This document shows, piece by piece, positions 28,859 through 37,607 of a stretch of 64,000 bases of DNA (position 1 is its first letter; the number at the start of each line of letters is the position of its first letter). Under the pieces are notes generated by a model. It was given only the letters and a program-made list of their open reading frames with translations, made no database searches and was not told the DNA's origin. The stretch is from Cellvibrio sp. OA-2007 (GTDB lineage Bacteria; Pseudomonadota; Gammaproteobacteria; Pseudomonadales; Cellvibrionaceae), in assembly GCF_000953825.1 (NCBI RefSeq), contig NZ_BBUL01000087.1:1-64000 (forward strand), given 5' to 3'. Made by a program: the position numbers and the translations under genes.

Positions 28859-29551
28859 ATGACCTTGATTGTGATTCTTGTTTTTTTGATGCTGATAACA
28901 CTTTTTGCGGTGAGCGTGCTTCATCGCATACAGCAGCGTCAGCGTCAACGCCGGTTAGAGCAGCGCCGCCTGCGCATCCAAGTAGAAGAGTTAACCGATG
29001 TTGTGAATTGTTTGGAGCAGACACTGCCAAACAGGGTCATTACCAAGCACATAAATGACATGATTATTGCGTTGCAGCATCAAATGCTGGCATTGGAAGA
29101 CAACAATCGTGAGCGTCTTGAAAGCGCGATACTGAAAAGTGAGCTGTATTCAGAAGAGCTTATCAACCCCAAAAATCGCCAAGGTATTAGCTATCAAAGG
29201 GACAGTGATGCACAAATTGCGAAAACTCAACTCTATATCAATGAGGCTGTAAACCTGATGGTGCAACTTGCCGCTCAGGGTACTATCAATGAAGTTGAAT
29301 TGGACTCCTATCAAGCAGAGTTGCGCTGGGCCTATCTAATGGTATCGGTGATGTCATACATAGCTCAGGGTGACAAGTCTGTCGCCATAAGTGATCGCCT
29401 CGCATTTTACCGCAAGGCACAACACCTCTTGATGGAGTCAATGCATCAAGATCCTCGGCGCTTACAGATGATTAAAGAGTTAAGTGAGATGATAGACGGT
29501 GAGCGCGTCGGGCTTAGTAGCGCTTTACGCGAGATGGCACCGGCAGCCTAG
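28859..29551 (+). CDS. membrane-anchored helical protein of unknown function
   Basis: A 230-residue protein. Residues 2-22 are a hydrophobic anchor (LIVILVFLMLITLFAVSVL) followed by an Arg/Gln-rich stretch (IQQRQRQRRLEQRRLRIQVEEL), which suggests the bulk lies in the cytosol. The remainder is rich in Leu, Gln and Glu and predicted all-helical, probably coiled coil. No enzymatic motif is visible and I do not recognise the family. There is no clear ribosome site; the promoter-like TATAAT lies about 190 bp upstream. Its stop codon overlaps the 3' end of the convergent next gene by 4 bp. Confidence 0.7.
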   Translation: MTLIVILVFLMLITLFAVSVLHRIQQRQRQRRLEQRRLRIQVEELTDVVNCLEQTLPNRVITKHINDMIIALQHQMLALEDNNRERLESAILKSELYSEELINPKNRQGISYQRDSDAQIAKTQLYINEAVNLMVQLAAQGTINEVELDSYQAELRWAYLMVSVMSYIAQGDKSVAISDRLAFYRKAQHLLMESMHQDPRRLQMIKELSEMIDGERVGLSSALREMAPAA

Positions 29552-30060
29552 CCCTGTGAATCAGCTGGTTGATATTCGGTTTGATGCAGCCCGCGCAACA
29601 TTTCGATTAATCGATCCAAGGTTTCCACCGCTTCTTTTTCTTGCCAGAAAATACAAATACCCATATTGCCGCAACTAATGGCAGGAACTGATTCTGGCAA
29701 TTGTGGCAAATAGACCCTCAGAAGATCACACGTAGCAACGCTTGGACGCACGTCCGTTTGCCAATCCCACGCTAAATAAAAGTTACTTTCGTGAACGTAA
29801 GGGGTGCGCATCAGTATCCATTCTGGCACTTCTTGGATTTTAGATGGTGGCGGCAAGTAATACACAGGCAGGGTTGCAGGTTGATCCATATCTGTTTTTA
29901 ATGGAGGTAATTTGCGCATACTAAAGCGCACGCCCCGTGTACTAGCGTAGGTGCGCAATTGTTCCTTTCGTTTTTGTCCAGGGCTTGGCTTAAGCATGGA
30001 AATGGGGCCTATCACCAAGGCAATCACCACAATCAAAATAATAAAAAACCAAATATTCAT
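29548..30060 (-). CDS. single-pass membrane protein of unknown function
   Basis: A 170-residue protein. Residues 4-24 form a membrane helix (WFFIILIVVIALVIGPISML), followed by a basic segment and a soluble domain with WILMRTPYVHESNFYLAWDW and NMGICIFWQEKEAVETLDRLIEML. I do not recognise a named family. It is convergent with the preceding gene, overlapping by 4 bp, and divergent from the universal stress gene 73 bp away. Base composition is like its neighbours, with no sign of transfer. Confidence 0.7.
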   Translation of the reverse strand: MNIWFFIILIVVIALVIGPISMLKPSPGQKRKEQLRTYASTRGVRFSMRKLPPLKTDMDQPATLPVYYLPPPSKIQEVPEWILMRTPYVHESNFYLAWDWQTDVRPSVATCDLLRVYLPQLPESVPAISCGNMGICIFWQEKEAVETLDRLIEMLRGLHQTEYQPADSQG

Positions 30061-30133
30061 TTAAATCCTTAAAACTTTAGCGAGAACAACTATTCTTAAA
30101 CCAGTGCCAATAACAATGCCGAGGATAGGAATC

Positions 30134-30592
30134 ATGACAGAAATTATTAATTACACACATATTATTGTCGGCTTGGATCTGTCGGAAGATTGCCCACCAG
30201 TTATCCAACGTGCCGCAGCCATCGCGCGAGCTTGCAATGCCAAGCTCACCTTGGCTCATGTGCTGGAACCGCTTGCGTTTGCGTATGGTGGCGATATGCC
30301 GGTAGATTTAAGTGGTGTGCAAGAACAGCAAGTGCAGAAAGCAGAGGCTGATCTAGCGCAGCTCGCCAAAACAACCAATTATCCAATCATGCAGCAGCAT
30401 GTGCTTGTCGGACAGCCAGCGGCAGAATTACATTATTTGGCTGAGCAAGAATCAGCCGATTTAATCGTGGTTGGCAGTCACGGCCGCAAGGGTTTTGCAT
30501 TACTGCTAGGCTCTACCCCAAACAGTGTTTTACATGGCGCCACCTGCGATGTGCTAGCAGTATTAGTAAAAAAACAAACCGGTGAAGCCTAA
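30134..30592 (+). CDS. universal stress protein, UspA family
   Basis: A 152-residue single-domain Usp protein. I start at the ATG at 30134, which has AGGA upstream and leads straight into the fold (YTHIIVGLDLSED); the ten extra residues of the longer frame are not typical. The ATP-binding signature GxxGRKGxx(L)LGSTxxxVL is visible as GSHGRKGFALLLGSTPNSVL, with most key residues present, so it probably belongs to the nucleotide-binding class. Such proteins dimerise and aid survival under starvation and stress. A terminator hairpin begins inside its last codons. Confidence 0.9.
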   Translation: MTEIINYTHIIVGLDLSEDCPPVIQRAAAIARACNAKLTLAHVLEPLAFAYGGDMPVDLSGVQEQQVQKAEADLAQLAKTTNYPIMQQHVLVGQPAAELHYLAEQESADLIVVGSHGRKGFALLLGSTPNSVLHGATCDVLAVLVKKQTGEA

Positions 30593-30614
30593 GACCTCAC
30601 CGGCATTATTTTTT
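30578..30614 (+). terminator. terminator overlapping the usp stop codon
   Basis: CCGGTGA (30579-30585) pairs with TCACCGG (30597-30603), followed by CATTATTTTTT. The left arm is part of the coding sequence. Confidence 0.7.
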
Positions 30615-30634
30615 CATCGCAAAAATAATGGCGA

Positions 30635-32560
30635 TTACTCTTGCTGCATATCCTCCAGTTCAGCCCAGCGCTCAAAACAATCATCGAGTTGCTGCTGCAC
30701 TTTGGCAAGCTCCTGCAGTTTCTGCTCTACTGTGGCAGGTGCTTGATTATAAAAATCACTGGCGCTTGTCACTAGCTGTAGTGCATTTAACTGTTTTTCC
30801 AGCAATTCAATTTTCTGCGGCAACTCATCAAATTCTTTTTGGAATTTGTAACTCAATTTTTTAAGCTTGGCCGGAGCTTTAGCACTTTCAATTTCAGGGA
30901 TGGCAGTTTTTTTCGGCTCATCGACAGGAGTGCAGTCACTCACCGCTGGCAGCTCATCAGCTTGGGTCCACTTACCGCCTTGGCGCAGCCAATCATCATA
31001 ACCACCTATGTACTCAAGCACATTGCCGCGCCCTTCAAAGGCAATAACACTGGAGACAATATTGTTCAAAAATGCCCGGTCATGGCTGACTAACAACAGT
31101 GTGCCGGTGTATTCGGTGAGAATATCTTCCAGCAACTCAAGTGTTTCCACATCCAAATCGTTTGTCGGCTCATCCAATACCAATAGATTCGCGGACTTAC
31201 TGAATAATTTAGCCAATAGCACGCGGTTGCGCTCTCCGCCGGACAAGGCTCGCAGCGGTGTGCGCGCACGTTCGCCGCTGAATAAAAAATCGCTTAGATA
31301 AGAAAAGATATGTTTTGACTTGCCATCAACTTCAATAAATTCGCGCCCGCCGGCAATGTTATCGACCGCATTTTTATCCAGATCTAGCTGATCGCGCAGT
31401 TGATCAAAGTAAGCCACTTCCAGATTAGTCCCCAGCTTTACGCTGCCAGATTGCGGCTGTAATTCGCCGAGAATTAATTTAAGCAACGTACTTTTGCCGG
31501 CGCCATTAGCGCCAACCAAACCAATTCTATCGCCGCGCATGATGCGGGTAGAAAACTGGTTGACGATCTTTTTTGCGCCAAACGAATAGCTAACGTCGAC
31601 CAAATCGGCCACTAATTTGCCTGAGTCGCCGCCAGTAGTCAGGGAGAAATTGGCCTTGCCGACAACCTCGCGGCGCTGTAAGCGAGTCTCGCGCAAAGCC
31701 TTTAATGCGCGCACGCGCCCCTCGTTGCGAGTGCGGCGGGCTTTGATTCCTTGGCGAATCCACACTTCCTCTTGCGCGAGGCGCTTATCAAATAGCTCGT
31801 TGTGACGCGCCTCTTCCGCAAGCGCTTGCTCGCGATACACCAAAAAGCTGGCGTAGTCGCCTTCCCAGCAGCGCAAATGGCCGCGGTCCAATTCGGCGAT
31901 ATGGGTTGCCAAGGCCTGCAATAAAGAGCGGTCATGGGTGATAAATACCAATGCGCCGTTGTAATTGAGCAATTGCTTTTCCAGCCATTCAATGGCGGCG
32001 ATATCCAAATGGTTAGTTGGCTCATCCAGCAATAACACATCAGGTTCAATCACCAGTGCGCGTGCAAGCGCAACACGGCGACGCCAGCCCCCGGAAAGCT
32101 CACGCATATAACGCTCAGCGGGCAAATCCAGGCGGGAGATAATTTCATCTACTTTTTGCTGCAGTGCCCAGCCATCATTAGCTTCAATTTGGTGTTGCAA
32201 ATCGGCCATACGCGCCAATTGGCTATCGCTAATATCCTGCGCATGAGACAGCAGGCGATATTCCGCAAGCAACTCACCTACCCCTTTTGCGCCAGCTGCG
32301 ACAGCGTCAAACACCAGACGATCATCTGCTTCTGGTAAATCCTGCTCCAGGCGAGCAATGCGAATTCCGGTTTGACGAATGACTTCGCCTTTATCTAAAT
32401 CGACCTCGCCATCCAGCACTTTTAACAAGCTTGATTTGCCGGTACCGTTGCGCCCGATTAAACAGAGCCGTTGGCCGCGCTCAATCGTTAAATCAACACC
32501 GTCCAAGAGCACTTGCAGGCCGTAACTGAGTCCGGCTTTTTCAATTTTAATCAAAGACAT
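30635..32560 (-). CDS. uup: ABC-F family ATPase Uup
   Basis: A 641-residue cytosolic protein with two ABC domains and no membrane part, as in the ABC-F group. First domain: Walker A GRNGTGKSS near residue 37, signature LSGGWRRRV, Walker B LLLDEPTNHLD. Second: GANGAGKST near 352, LSGGERNRV, LVLDEPTNDLD. The interdomain linker is Arg-rich. The C-terminal 100 residues form the coiled coil that distinguishes Uup (KLSYKFQKEFDELPQKIELLEKQL). Uup is linked to ribosome function and precise transposon excision. No good ribosome site is seen upstream. Confidence 0.93.
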   Translation of the reverse strand: MSLIKIEKAGLSYGLQVLLDGVDLTIERGQRLCLIGRNGTGKSSLLKVLDGEVDLDKGEVIRQTGIRIARLEQDLPEADDRLVFDAVAAGAKGVGELLAEYRLLSHAQDISDSQLARMADLQHQIEANDGWALQQKVDEIISRLDLPAERYMRELSGGWRRRVALARALVIEPDVLLLDEPTNHLDIAAIEWLEKQLLNYNGALVFITHDRSLLQALATHIAELDRGHLRCWEGDYASFLVYREQALAEEARHNELFDKRLAQEEVWIRQGIKARRTRNEGRVRALKALRETRLQRREVVGKANFSLTTGGDSGKLVADLVDVSYSFGAKKIVNQFSTRIMRGDRIGLVGANGAGKSTLLKLILGELQPQSGSVKLGTNLEVAYFDQLRDQLDLDKNAVDNIAGGREFIEVDGKSKHIFSYLSDFLFSGERARTPLRALSGGERNRVLLAKLFSKSANLLVLDEPTNDLDVETLELLEDILTEYTGTLLLVSHDRAFLNNIVSSVIAFEGRGNVLEYIGGYDDWLRQGGKWTQADELPAVSDCTPVDEPKKTAIPEIESAKAPAKLKKLSYKFQKEFDELPQKIELLEKQLNALQLVTSASDFYNQAPATVEQKLQELAKVQQQLDDCFERWAELEDMQQE

Positions 32561-32640
32561 AGAAGGAATAATTCAGGTAGTTTTTCAACGAAAATGATAC
32601 TGGCACAAGCACCAGTGGACTGATATTCTCAAGTGAATGT

Positions 32641-32802
32641 TTAGCCATCTGCTAAAGTCTTTAGTAGAAGCAACAAAACCAATGTAGCTCCAGCATTCAT
32701 CTTGTTTCGGCTATACAGGTACAAAATAAATAGGTACAGCGCAAAAAGTGCCGCATCATATCCCACCAGAAAGGCATAACCAACCCGCTTGGGTTTGATC
32801 AC
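32641..32802 (-). CDS. possible 53-residue membrane peptide
   Basis: From a GTG at 32800-32802 the frame encodes a basic start (IKPKRVGYAF), then a hydrophobic stretch (about 12-30), a short loop SRNKMNAG and a second hydrophobic stretch. The pattern is like a two-helix small membrane protein. Against it: there is no ribosome site, it lies 80 bp after uup, and the slt ribosome site and start lie only 15 bp beyond its start codon, where slt also needs promoter space. I do not recognise a family. Confidence 0.25.
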   Translation of the reverse strand: MIKPKRVGYAFLVGYDAALFALYLFILYLYSRNKMNAGATLVLLLLLKTLADG

Positions 32803-32816
32803 AATTTGAGGTATCC

Positions 32817-34808
32817 ATGAGGTTTTCAAAAATACTTTGGCCAGTAGCACTGAGTGCCAGCGTATTCGTTGGTAGTATAACCCTAACTTACGCACAAGCA
32901 GCGACAACGCCATCCACTACAAAAACAGCGTCGACCAAGACAGATAATCGTCAAATTGAGCGCCAACAATACGTTCAGGCGCAAAAAGCGCTCAACGCTA
33001 AAAACATGCCTGAATACCATCGTTTATTAAAACAACTCAAAAACTACCCGCTACTCCCTTATCTCGAATATCAAGAATTAACCAATCGCTTGTTTAGTTT
33101 ACCCAAACAAGAAGTGCAGGCTTTTTTTGCGAACTATCCTGACTCTTTTTTATCTGAGCGCTTAACTCACCGGTGGTTACGCACACTGGCTCAGCGTGAG
33201 CGCTGGGCTGACTACTTGCACTTTTACGATAAACGCCTTACCGATCCAGAATTAGCTTGCCTCAATTTGCGTGCGCGTTTGGCGACGGGGGATAAAAGCG
33301 CACTTAATGAGGTTGCACCACTGTGGAATATCGAAAAGACACAATCCAAAGCGTGCGACCCAGTATTTGATCAATGGAAAAAAGCGGGATTAATGACACC
33401 TGATTTAATTTGGGAGCGCCATTTAAAAGTAGTGAAAGTTGGCAACAAAGGTATGGCCAGCTATTTGAGCAACTTACTACCCGCTGCCGATCGCTCCATG
33501 GCTATTTTGTTGCAGCAGGTGGATGCGAATCCTCGCCTGTTAAAACAAACAGCAAAATTTTCCAAACAGTCACCCAAAATGAAGGCAGTTATCTTGCACG
33601 GTTTGGAAAAGCTAGCGCGCGTTAACGCCAAAGAAGCGCTTGCGCTTTGGCATGGCTACGATGCACAGCAATTATTTGATGACAGCAACAGAGTAGAAAT
33701 CAAATACCAGATTGCTCTGCGCCTCCTCTATCAGGATCATGAGGTTGACGCTGAAAAATTAGTTGCCTCAACACCTAATTTAACCCGTATTGATTTGCTT
33801 GAATGGCTGCTTCGCGAGTCTTTGCGCAAGCAAGATTGGGAGCGAGTGAATGAGTGGCTTGCGCGCTTACCAGAGGAAGCTCGTAATAGTGAGCGCTGGC
33901 GCTATTGGCAGGCGCGAACCATGGAAGAGCTGTCCATCAAAGAAATAAATGGTGAAACGCCAACAAGTATTTATAACACTGTAGCGCCAGCGCGCAGCTT
34001 CTATGGTTTTTTAGCCGCCGATAAAACCAAAGTGAATTATCACCTGCTTGATCGCCCCATGTCATTTACCAGCGAACAAATTGCCGCGGTAGAAAATGCA
34101 CAAGGTATTTTACGCGCGCGTGAATTCTTTGCTCGCGGTGAGTTAGGTGCTGCTAATCGGGAATTCTTTCACACTACTCGTCGCATGCCATTGGAACAAA
34201 TGGTTATTGCGGGGCGCCTCGCTGAAAAACTAGGCTGGTACCGCAATGGCATTCAAGTAATGGCAGAGGCGCAATATTGGGATGATCTTGAGGTACGTTT
34301 TCCGGTCGTTTACAAAGAACATGTAACCAAAGCCGCGCAACAAACCTCAGTAAACCCGCTTTTTATCTTTGCAGTTACACGCCAGGAAAGTGCATTTGTG
34401 CATGATGCAAAATCAACGGCTGGCGCACTTGGGTTAATGCAGTTATTGCCCGCAACCGCCAAGCAAACAGCACAAAAAAATGGACTGAGCTTTACACTTC
34501 AAGATTTAATAACACCGGAAAAAAACATTGCACTGGGAAGCCGCTATTTAAATCATTTGCTTGGCGTATTTGAGGGCAACCGCATACTGGCTGCAGCGGC
34601 TTACAATGCCGGCCCCGGTCGGGTGAAAAAGTGGCTGAATAAAGATAAAGAAGCACAGCTTCCCTATGATGTATGGATCGAAACAATTCCCTACAAAGAA
34701 ACCCGTGGCTACGTACAAAATGTTCTCTCTTTCTCAGTTATTTACGCTTATCGTTTAGGCCAAGAGACTAATTTTGTAACACCAGCCGAAGCAAATCGCC
34801 AATTGTAA
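32817..34808 (+). CDS. slt: soluble lytic murein transglycosylase
   Basis: A 663-residue periplasmic enzyme that cleaves peptidoglycan between MurNAc and GlcNAc. A signal peptide spans about residues 1-27 (cleavage near TLTYAQA). Helical superhelical U and L domains follow to about residue 480. The catalytic SLT domain has VTRQESAF with the catalytic Glu, GALGLMQLLPATAK and AAAYNAGPGRVKKW. GAGG lies five bases before the ATG. Length is close to Slt70. It stands alone and ends at a strong terminator. Confidence 0.94.
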   Translation: MRFSKILWPVALSASVFVGSITLTYAQAATTPSTTKTASTKTDNRQIERQQYVQAQKALNAKNMPEYHRLLKQLKNYPLLPYLEYQELTNRLFSLPKQEVQAFFANYPDSFLSERLTHRWLRTLAQRERWADYLHFYDKRLTDPELACLNLRARLATGDKSALNEVAPLWNIEKTQSKACDPVFDQWKKAGLMTPDLIWERHLKVVKVGNKGMASYLSNLLPAADRSMAILLQQVDANPRLLKQTAKFSKQSPKMKAVILHGLEKLARVNAKEALALWHGYDAQQLFDDSNRVEIKYQIALRLLYQDHEVDAEKLVASTPNLTRIDLLEWLLRESLRKQDWERVNEWLARLPEEARNSERWRYWQARTMEELSIKEINGETPTSIYNTVAPARSFYGFLAADKTKVNYHLLDRPMSFTSEQIAAVENAQGILRAREFFARGELGAANREFFHTTRRMPLEQMVIAGRLAEKLGWYRNGIQVMAEAQYWDDLEVRFPVVYKEHVTKAAQQTSVNPLFIFAVTRQESAFVHDAKSTAGALGLMQLLPATAKQTAQKNGLSFTLQDLITPEKNIALGSRYLNHLLGVFEGNRILAAAAYNAGPGRVKKWLNKDKEAQLPYDVWIETIPYKETRGYVQNVLSFSVIYAYRLGQETNFVTPAEANRQL

Positions 34809-34823
34809 TTTGGGTATAGCTAA

Positions 34824-34870
34824 ACAATAAAAAACCGCGCATAGATATTCATGCACGGGTTTTTTATTGT
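34824..34870. terminator. bidirectional terminator between slt and cheV
   Basis: ACAATAAAAAACC and GGTTTTTTATTGT form the base of a long stem continued by CGCAT/ATGCA-like pairing around a small loop. It has T-runs on both strands and lies between two convergent genes. Confidence 0.85.
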
Positions 34871-34884
34871 GGAACCAGATTAGA

Positions 34885-35823
34885 TTATCTCTTCAAGTAC
34901 TCACTTAAACGTTTTTGTACAACTGCTGCCAATTCGTCGGGCTGGAACTTAGATAGAAAGTCATTGCAGCCTACCTTCTCTACCATCGCCTTATTAAAAC
35001 TACCACTAAGCGATGTATGTAACACCACATACAAATCAGCTAAAGCGGGGTTTTTGCGCACTTCCGCCGTTAAACGATAGCCGTCCATCTCCGGCATTTC
35101 TGCATCGGTTACCAACATCAGAATTTCATCAGTGACCTTGCGCCCAGAGGCGGCCCACTGTTGCAGCATGGTTAATGCTTGCAGGCCATCCTGTACTGAC
35201 AACACTTCTATACCTATGTTAGCCAAAGTTTCTTTTACTTGTTTTACTGCGGTAGGCGAATCTTCGGCGAGTAAAATTTTTAACTTGCGTTTTCTCGCCT
35301 CCGCGACCAAATTGGCATCCAGAACATCGTTAGAAACACTGGTGTTGTAGGGAATAATATCGGCAAGCACACGCTCAACATCCAAGATTTCTACCAGTTG
35401 ATCATCAAGTTTAGTAATCGCAGTAAGGAAATGGCTCCTTCCCGTTCCTTTCGGTGGTGGCAATATAAGCTCCCAATTGAGATTCACAATGCGATCAACT
35501 GCACCAATTAAAAAGGCCTGAACGGAGCGATTGTATTCAGCTACGATTAGGTTGGCGTTATCCAGCTCCTTTAATTCGCTCATGCCAATAGCCGCTCGCA
35601 AATCAATAACAGGTACTGTTTGGCCGCGTAAATGTGCCACTCCACGAATATGAGGGTGACTATGGGGTACATGACGTAAAACCGGAACCGTAACTACTTC
35701 TTGTACTTTAAAAACATTAATTGCAAATAACTGCCGCCCCCCTAAGCGAAACATAAGTAACTCGAGCCGGTTTTCTCCCACTAAACGGGTGCGCTGATCT
35801 ATAGAATCTAATAGTTTGGACAT
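34885..35823 (-). CDS. cheV: chemotaxis adaptor CheV (CheW-REC)
   Basis: A 312-residue cytosolic protein. Residues about 15-155 are a CheW-like scaffold (LLMFRLGGRQLFAINVFKVQEV, RGQTVPVIDL). Residues about 180-305 are a receiver domain with the phospho-acceptor in LVTDAEMPEMDGYRL, acidic residues in LLAEDSPTA and the Lys in FLSKF. CheV couples receptors to CheA and tunes adaptation by phosphorylation. No cheA or cheY is present in the window, so its core complex is elsewhere, though an MCP lies at 57 kb. Confidence 0.92.
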   Translation of the reverse strand: MSKLLDSIDQRTRLVGENRLELLMFRLGGRQLFAINVFKVQEVVTVPVLRHVPHSHPHIRGVAHLRGQTVPVIDLRAAIGMSELKELDNANLIVAEYNRSVQAFLIGAVDRIVNLNWELILPPPKGTGRSHFLTAITKLDDQLVEILDVERVLADIIPYNTSVSNDVLDANLVAEARKRKLKILLAEDSPTAVKQVKETLANIGIEVLSVQDGLQALTMLQQWAASGRKVTDEILMLVTDAEMPEMDGYRLTAEVRKNPALADLYVVLHTSLSGSFNKAMVEKVGCNDFLSKFQPDELAAVVQKRLSEYLKR

Positions 35824-36001
35824 ACTGCTACCATACGTTTTTTTGCGGCCTCATCAAGAAAATCAATACTAAAGTAGTATCAGTATAGGCAAAAATCGAC
35901 TGTGAGCTAAAATTTTGCCCGCACTAACCGTCGTTTATTGAAACCTCGGTTGTAAGCTGGCCGTTGCCAGCTACACTCTACTAAATTGCATAGATCTCAG
36001 G

Positions 36002-37285
36002 ATGCGGGTCTTTCCAAACACAACAATCAACCAATCCGTTTACTCTATGACCGAAGCCATCCCTCTTCTCGCCCGGCAGCCTATTTTTGATGGCAATATG
36101 CAAGTTGTCGCCTACGAGCTTCTCTGTCGCAATAGCGATTTAAAATTTATTGCGACTACCGATGGTGATGCCGCCAGCTCCCAAGTATTACTCAACGCAT
36201 TTACTGAGTTATCGATTGAGCAGGTCGTGGGGACTCATAAAGCCTTTGTTAACTTTACGCGTACCCTTCTTGACTCTCCCCCGCCATTTAATCGCCAAAA
36301 ACTAGTCATCGAAGTACTTGAAGGCCAACAAGTTGACGCAGCCATGCTGCACTCACTGAAACAATTGCGGGAGCAGGGCTACACCATTGCATTAGACGAT
36401 TTTGAATTAGATGAAAACAGCAAAAACCTAATAGCCTATGCCGACATTATCAAACTTGATGTGTTGAGTTTGTCGCCCGAAAAACTTCGCCAGCATATTG
36501 ATTATCTCAAACCCTTTAACATTACGTTGATCGCTGAAAAAGTTGAAACCTATGAGATGTTCGAGCAGTGCAAAGCGCTGGGATTTGATTTATTCCAAGG
36601 ATATTTTCTTGCCAAGCCCCGAGTCATTACTGGAAGAAAAATTTCAGAAAATAAACAGTCTGTATTGCAACTCCTATCCGCTCTACACGATCAAGACGTA
36701 CCCATCGAAAAAATTGAACGGATGATTGCGCGCGACACCCTTTTAAGTTTTAAATTATTACGCCTGGTTAATTCCGCGGCATTCGGGCTTTCGCGAAATA
36801 TTGAATCATTACGTCAAGCGATTATGCTACTCGGCTTAAATAAACTGAGAAACTGGGTTAATTTGTTGGCACTTTCCAACTTGAGCGGAAAACCTCATGA
36901 GCTGAGTGTGGCCGCATTAACTCGAGCGCGCATGTGCGAAATGATTGCCACGAAAATGAATCAGCGCAACAGTCCTGACACTTATTTTACAGTTGGACTG
37001 CTATCTACGTTGGATGCGTTTCTGGACTCCCCTCTGGAAGAGCTATTGCGAAGCCTTTCACTCAGCGAGTCACTGAACAATGCAATGCTGACTCATGCCG
37101 GCCCAGAAGGAATGGTATTGCAGGTAGTGCAGGCGCACGAGCAAGGACATTGGCAGAATATAAATTGGCCGCAATTAGCAGCGCTGGGGCTAACCCCCAA
37201 CCTCATTGCAGAAATTTATGTGGATTCACTGCACTGGGTTGCAGAGACAATGAACAGTCTTGGCCTGGCGCCCAACAAAAAATAA
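36002..37285 (+). CDS. EAL-like/HDOD signalling protein (YuxH type)
   Basis: A 427-residue soluble protein. Residues about 20-220 have the EAL fold but with degenerate catalytic motifs: VAYELLCRN has ELL in place of EAL, and DDFELDENS replaces the usual DDFGTGY loop. It is therefore probably not an active c-di-GMP phosphodiesterase. Residues about 225-410 form an HDOD domain (FKLLRLVNSAAFGLSRNIESLRQAIMLLGL). Such proteins occur in signalling and motility control and may sense or dock c-di-GMP machinery. Two starts are possible; the ATG at 36047 would remove 15 residues. Neither has a good ribosome site. Confidence 0.85.
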   Translation: MRVFPNTTINQSVYSMTEAIPLLARQPIFDGNMQVVAYELLCRNSDLKFIATTDGDAASSQVLLNAFTELSIEQVVGTHKAFVNFTRTLLDSPPPFNRQKLVIEVLEGQQVDAAMLHSLKQLREQGYTIALDDFELDENSKNLIAYADIIKLDVLSLSPEKLRQHIDYLKPFNITLIAEKVETYEMFEQCKALGFDLFQGYFLAKPRVITGRKISENKQSVLQLLSALHDQDVPIEKIERMIARDTLLSFKLLRLVNSAAFGLSRNIESLRQAIMLLGLNKLRNWVNLLALSNLSGKPHELSVAALTRARMCEMIATKMNQRNSPDTYFTVGLLSTLDAFLDSPLEELLRSLSLSESLNNAMLTHAGPEGMVLQVVQAHEQGHWQNINWPQLAALGLTPNLIAEIYVDSLHWVAETMNSLGLAPNKK

Positions 37286-37296
37286 TCAGTAATAGA

Positions 37297-37545
37297 TCAG
37301 AAGTTTATTCGCCTCAGAAAACTATCAGCTTGCGCTGAGTCAAAAGGCCAGCCTAATTCGTCAATATGAAGGGGGGATTTTAAGACGGGAATTCTAACGC
37401 CATACTTTTCGATCAGCTCATCAGATTCTGCTATATCAATTTCTTCAAGATAAAGGGAGTAATGGCTCAGCAGCGGCGAGATTATCTCTCGGGCAAGCTC
37501 GCACAAATGGCATCCAGGAGTCGAATAAAGATAAATCGATTGCAT
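37297..37545 (-). CDS. glutaredoxin-like protein with CxxC motif
   Basis: An 82-residue thioredoxin-fold protein of the glutaredoxin-like DUF836 type. The redox motif CHLC (about residues 12-15) follows the first strand IYLYSTPG, and GVRIPVL supplies the cis-Pro loop. The ending contains LGWPFDSAQADSFL, typical of this family. It probably handles thiol-disulfide exchange in the cytosol, but partners are unknown. I use the ATG at 37545; a GTG two codons earlier is possible. The gene is convergent with the HDOD gene. Confidence 0.82.
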   Translation of the reverse strand: MQSIYLYSTPGCHLCELAREIISPLLSHYSLYLEEIDIAESDELIEKYGVRIPVLKSPLHIDELGWPFDSAQADSFLRRINF

Positions 37546-37607
37546 AAACACACCGCATCAGACAAAACCGCAGTGTATCAGCTCAACAGCGGGCGTTTCA
37601 CAAAAAA

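Noticed and set aside
28786-29058. 90-residue plus-strand frame overlapping the 28.9-kb gene
   Set aside because: It is mostly a shadow of the real gene in another frame and is low in recognisable structure.
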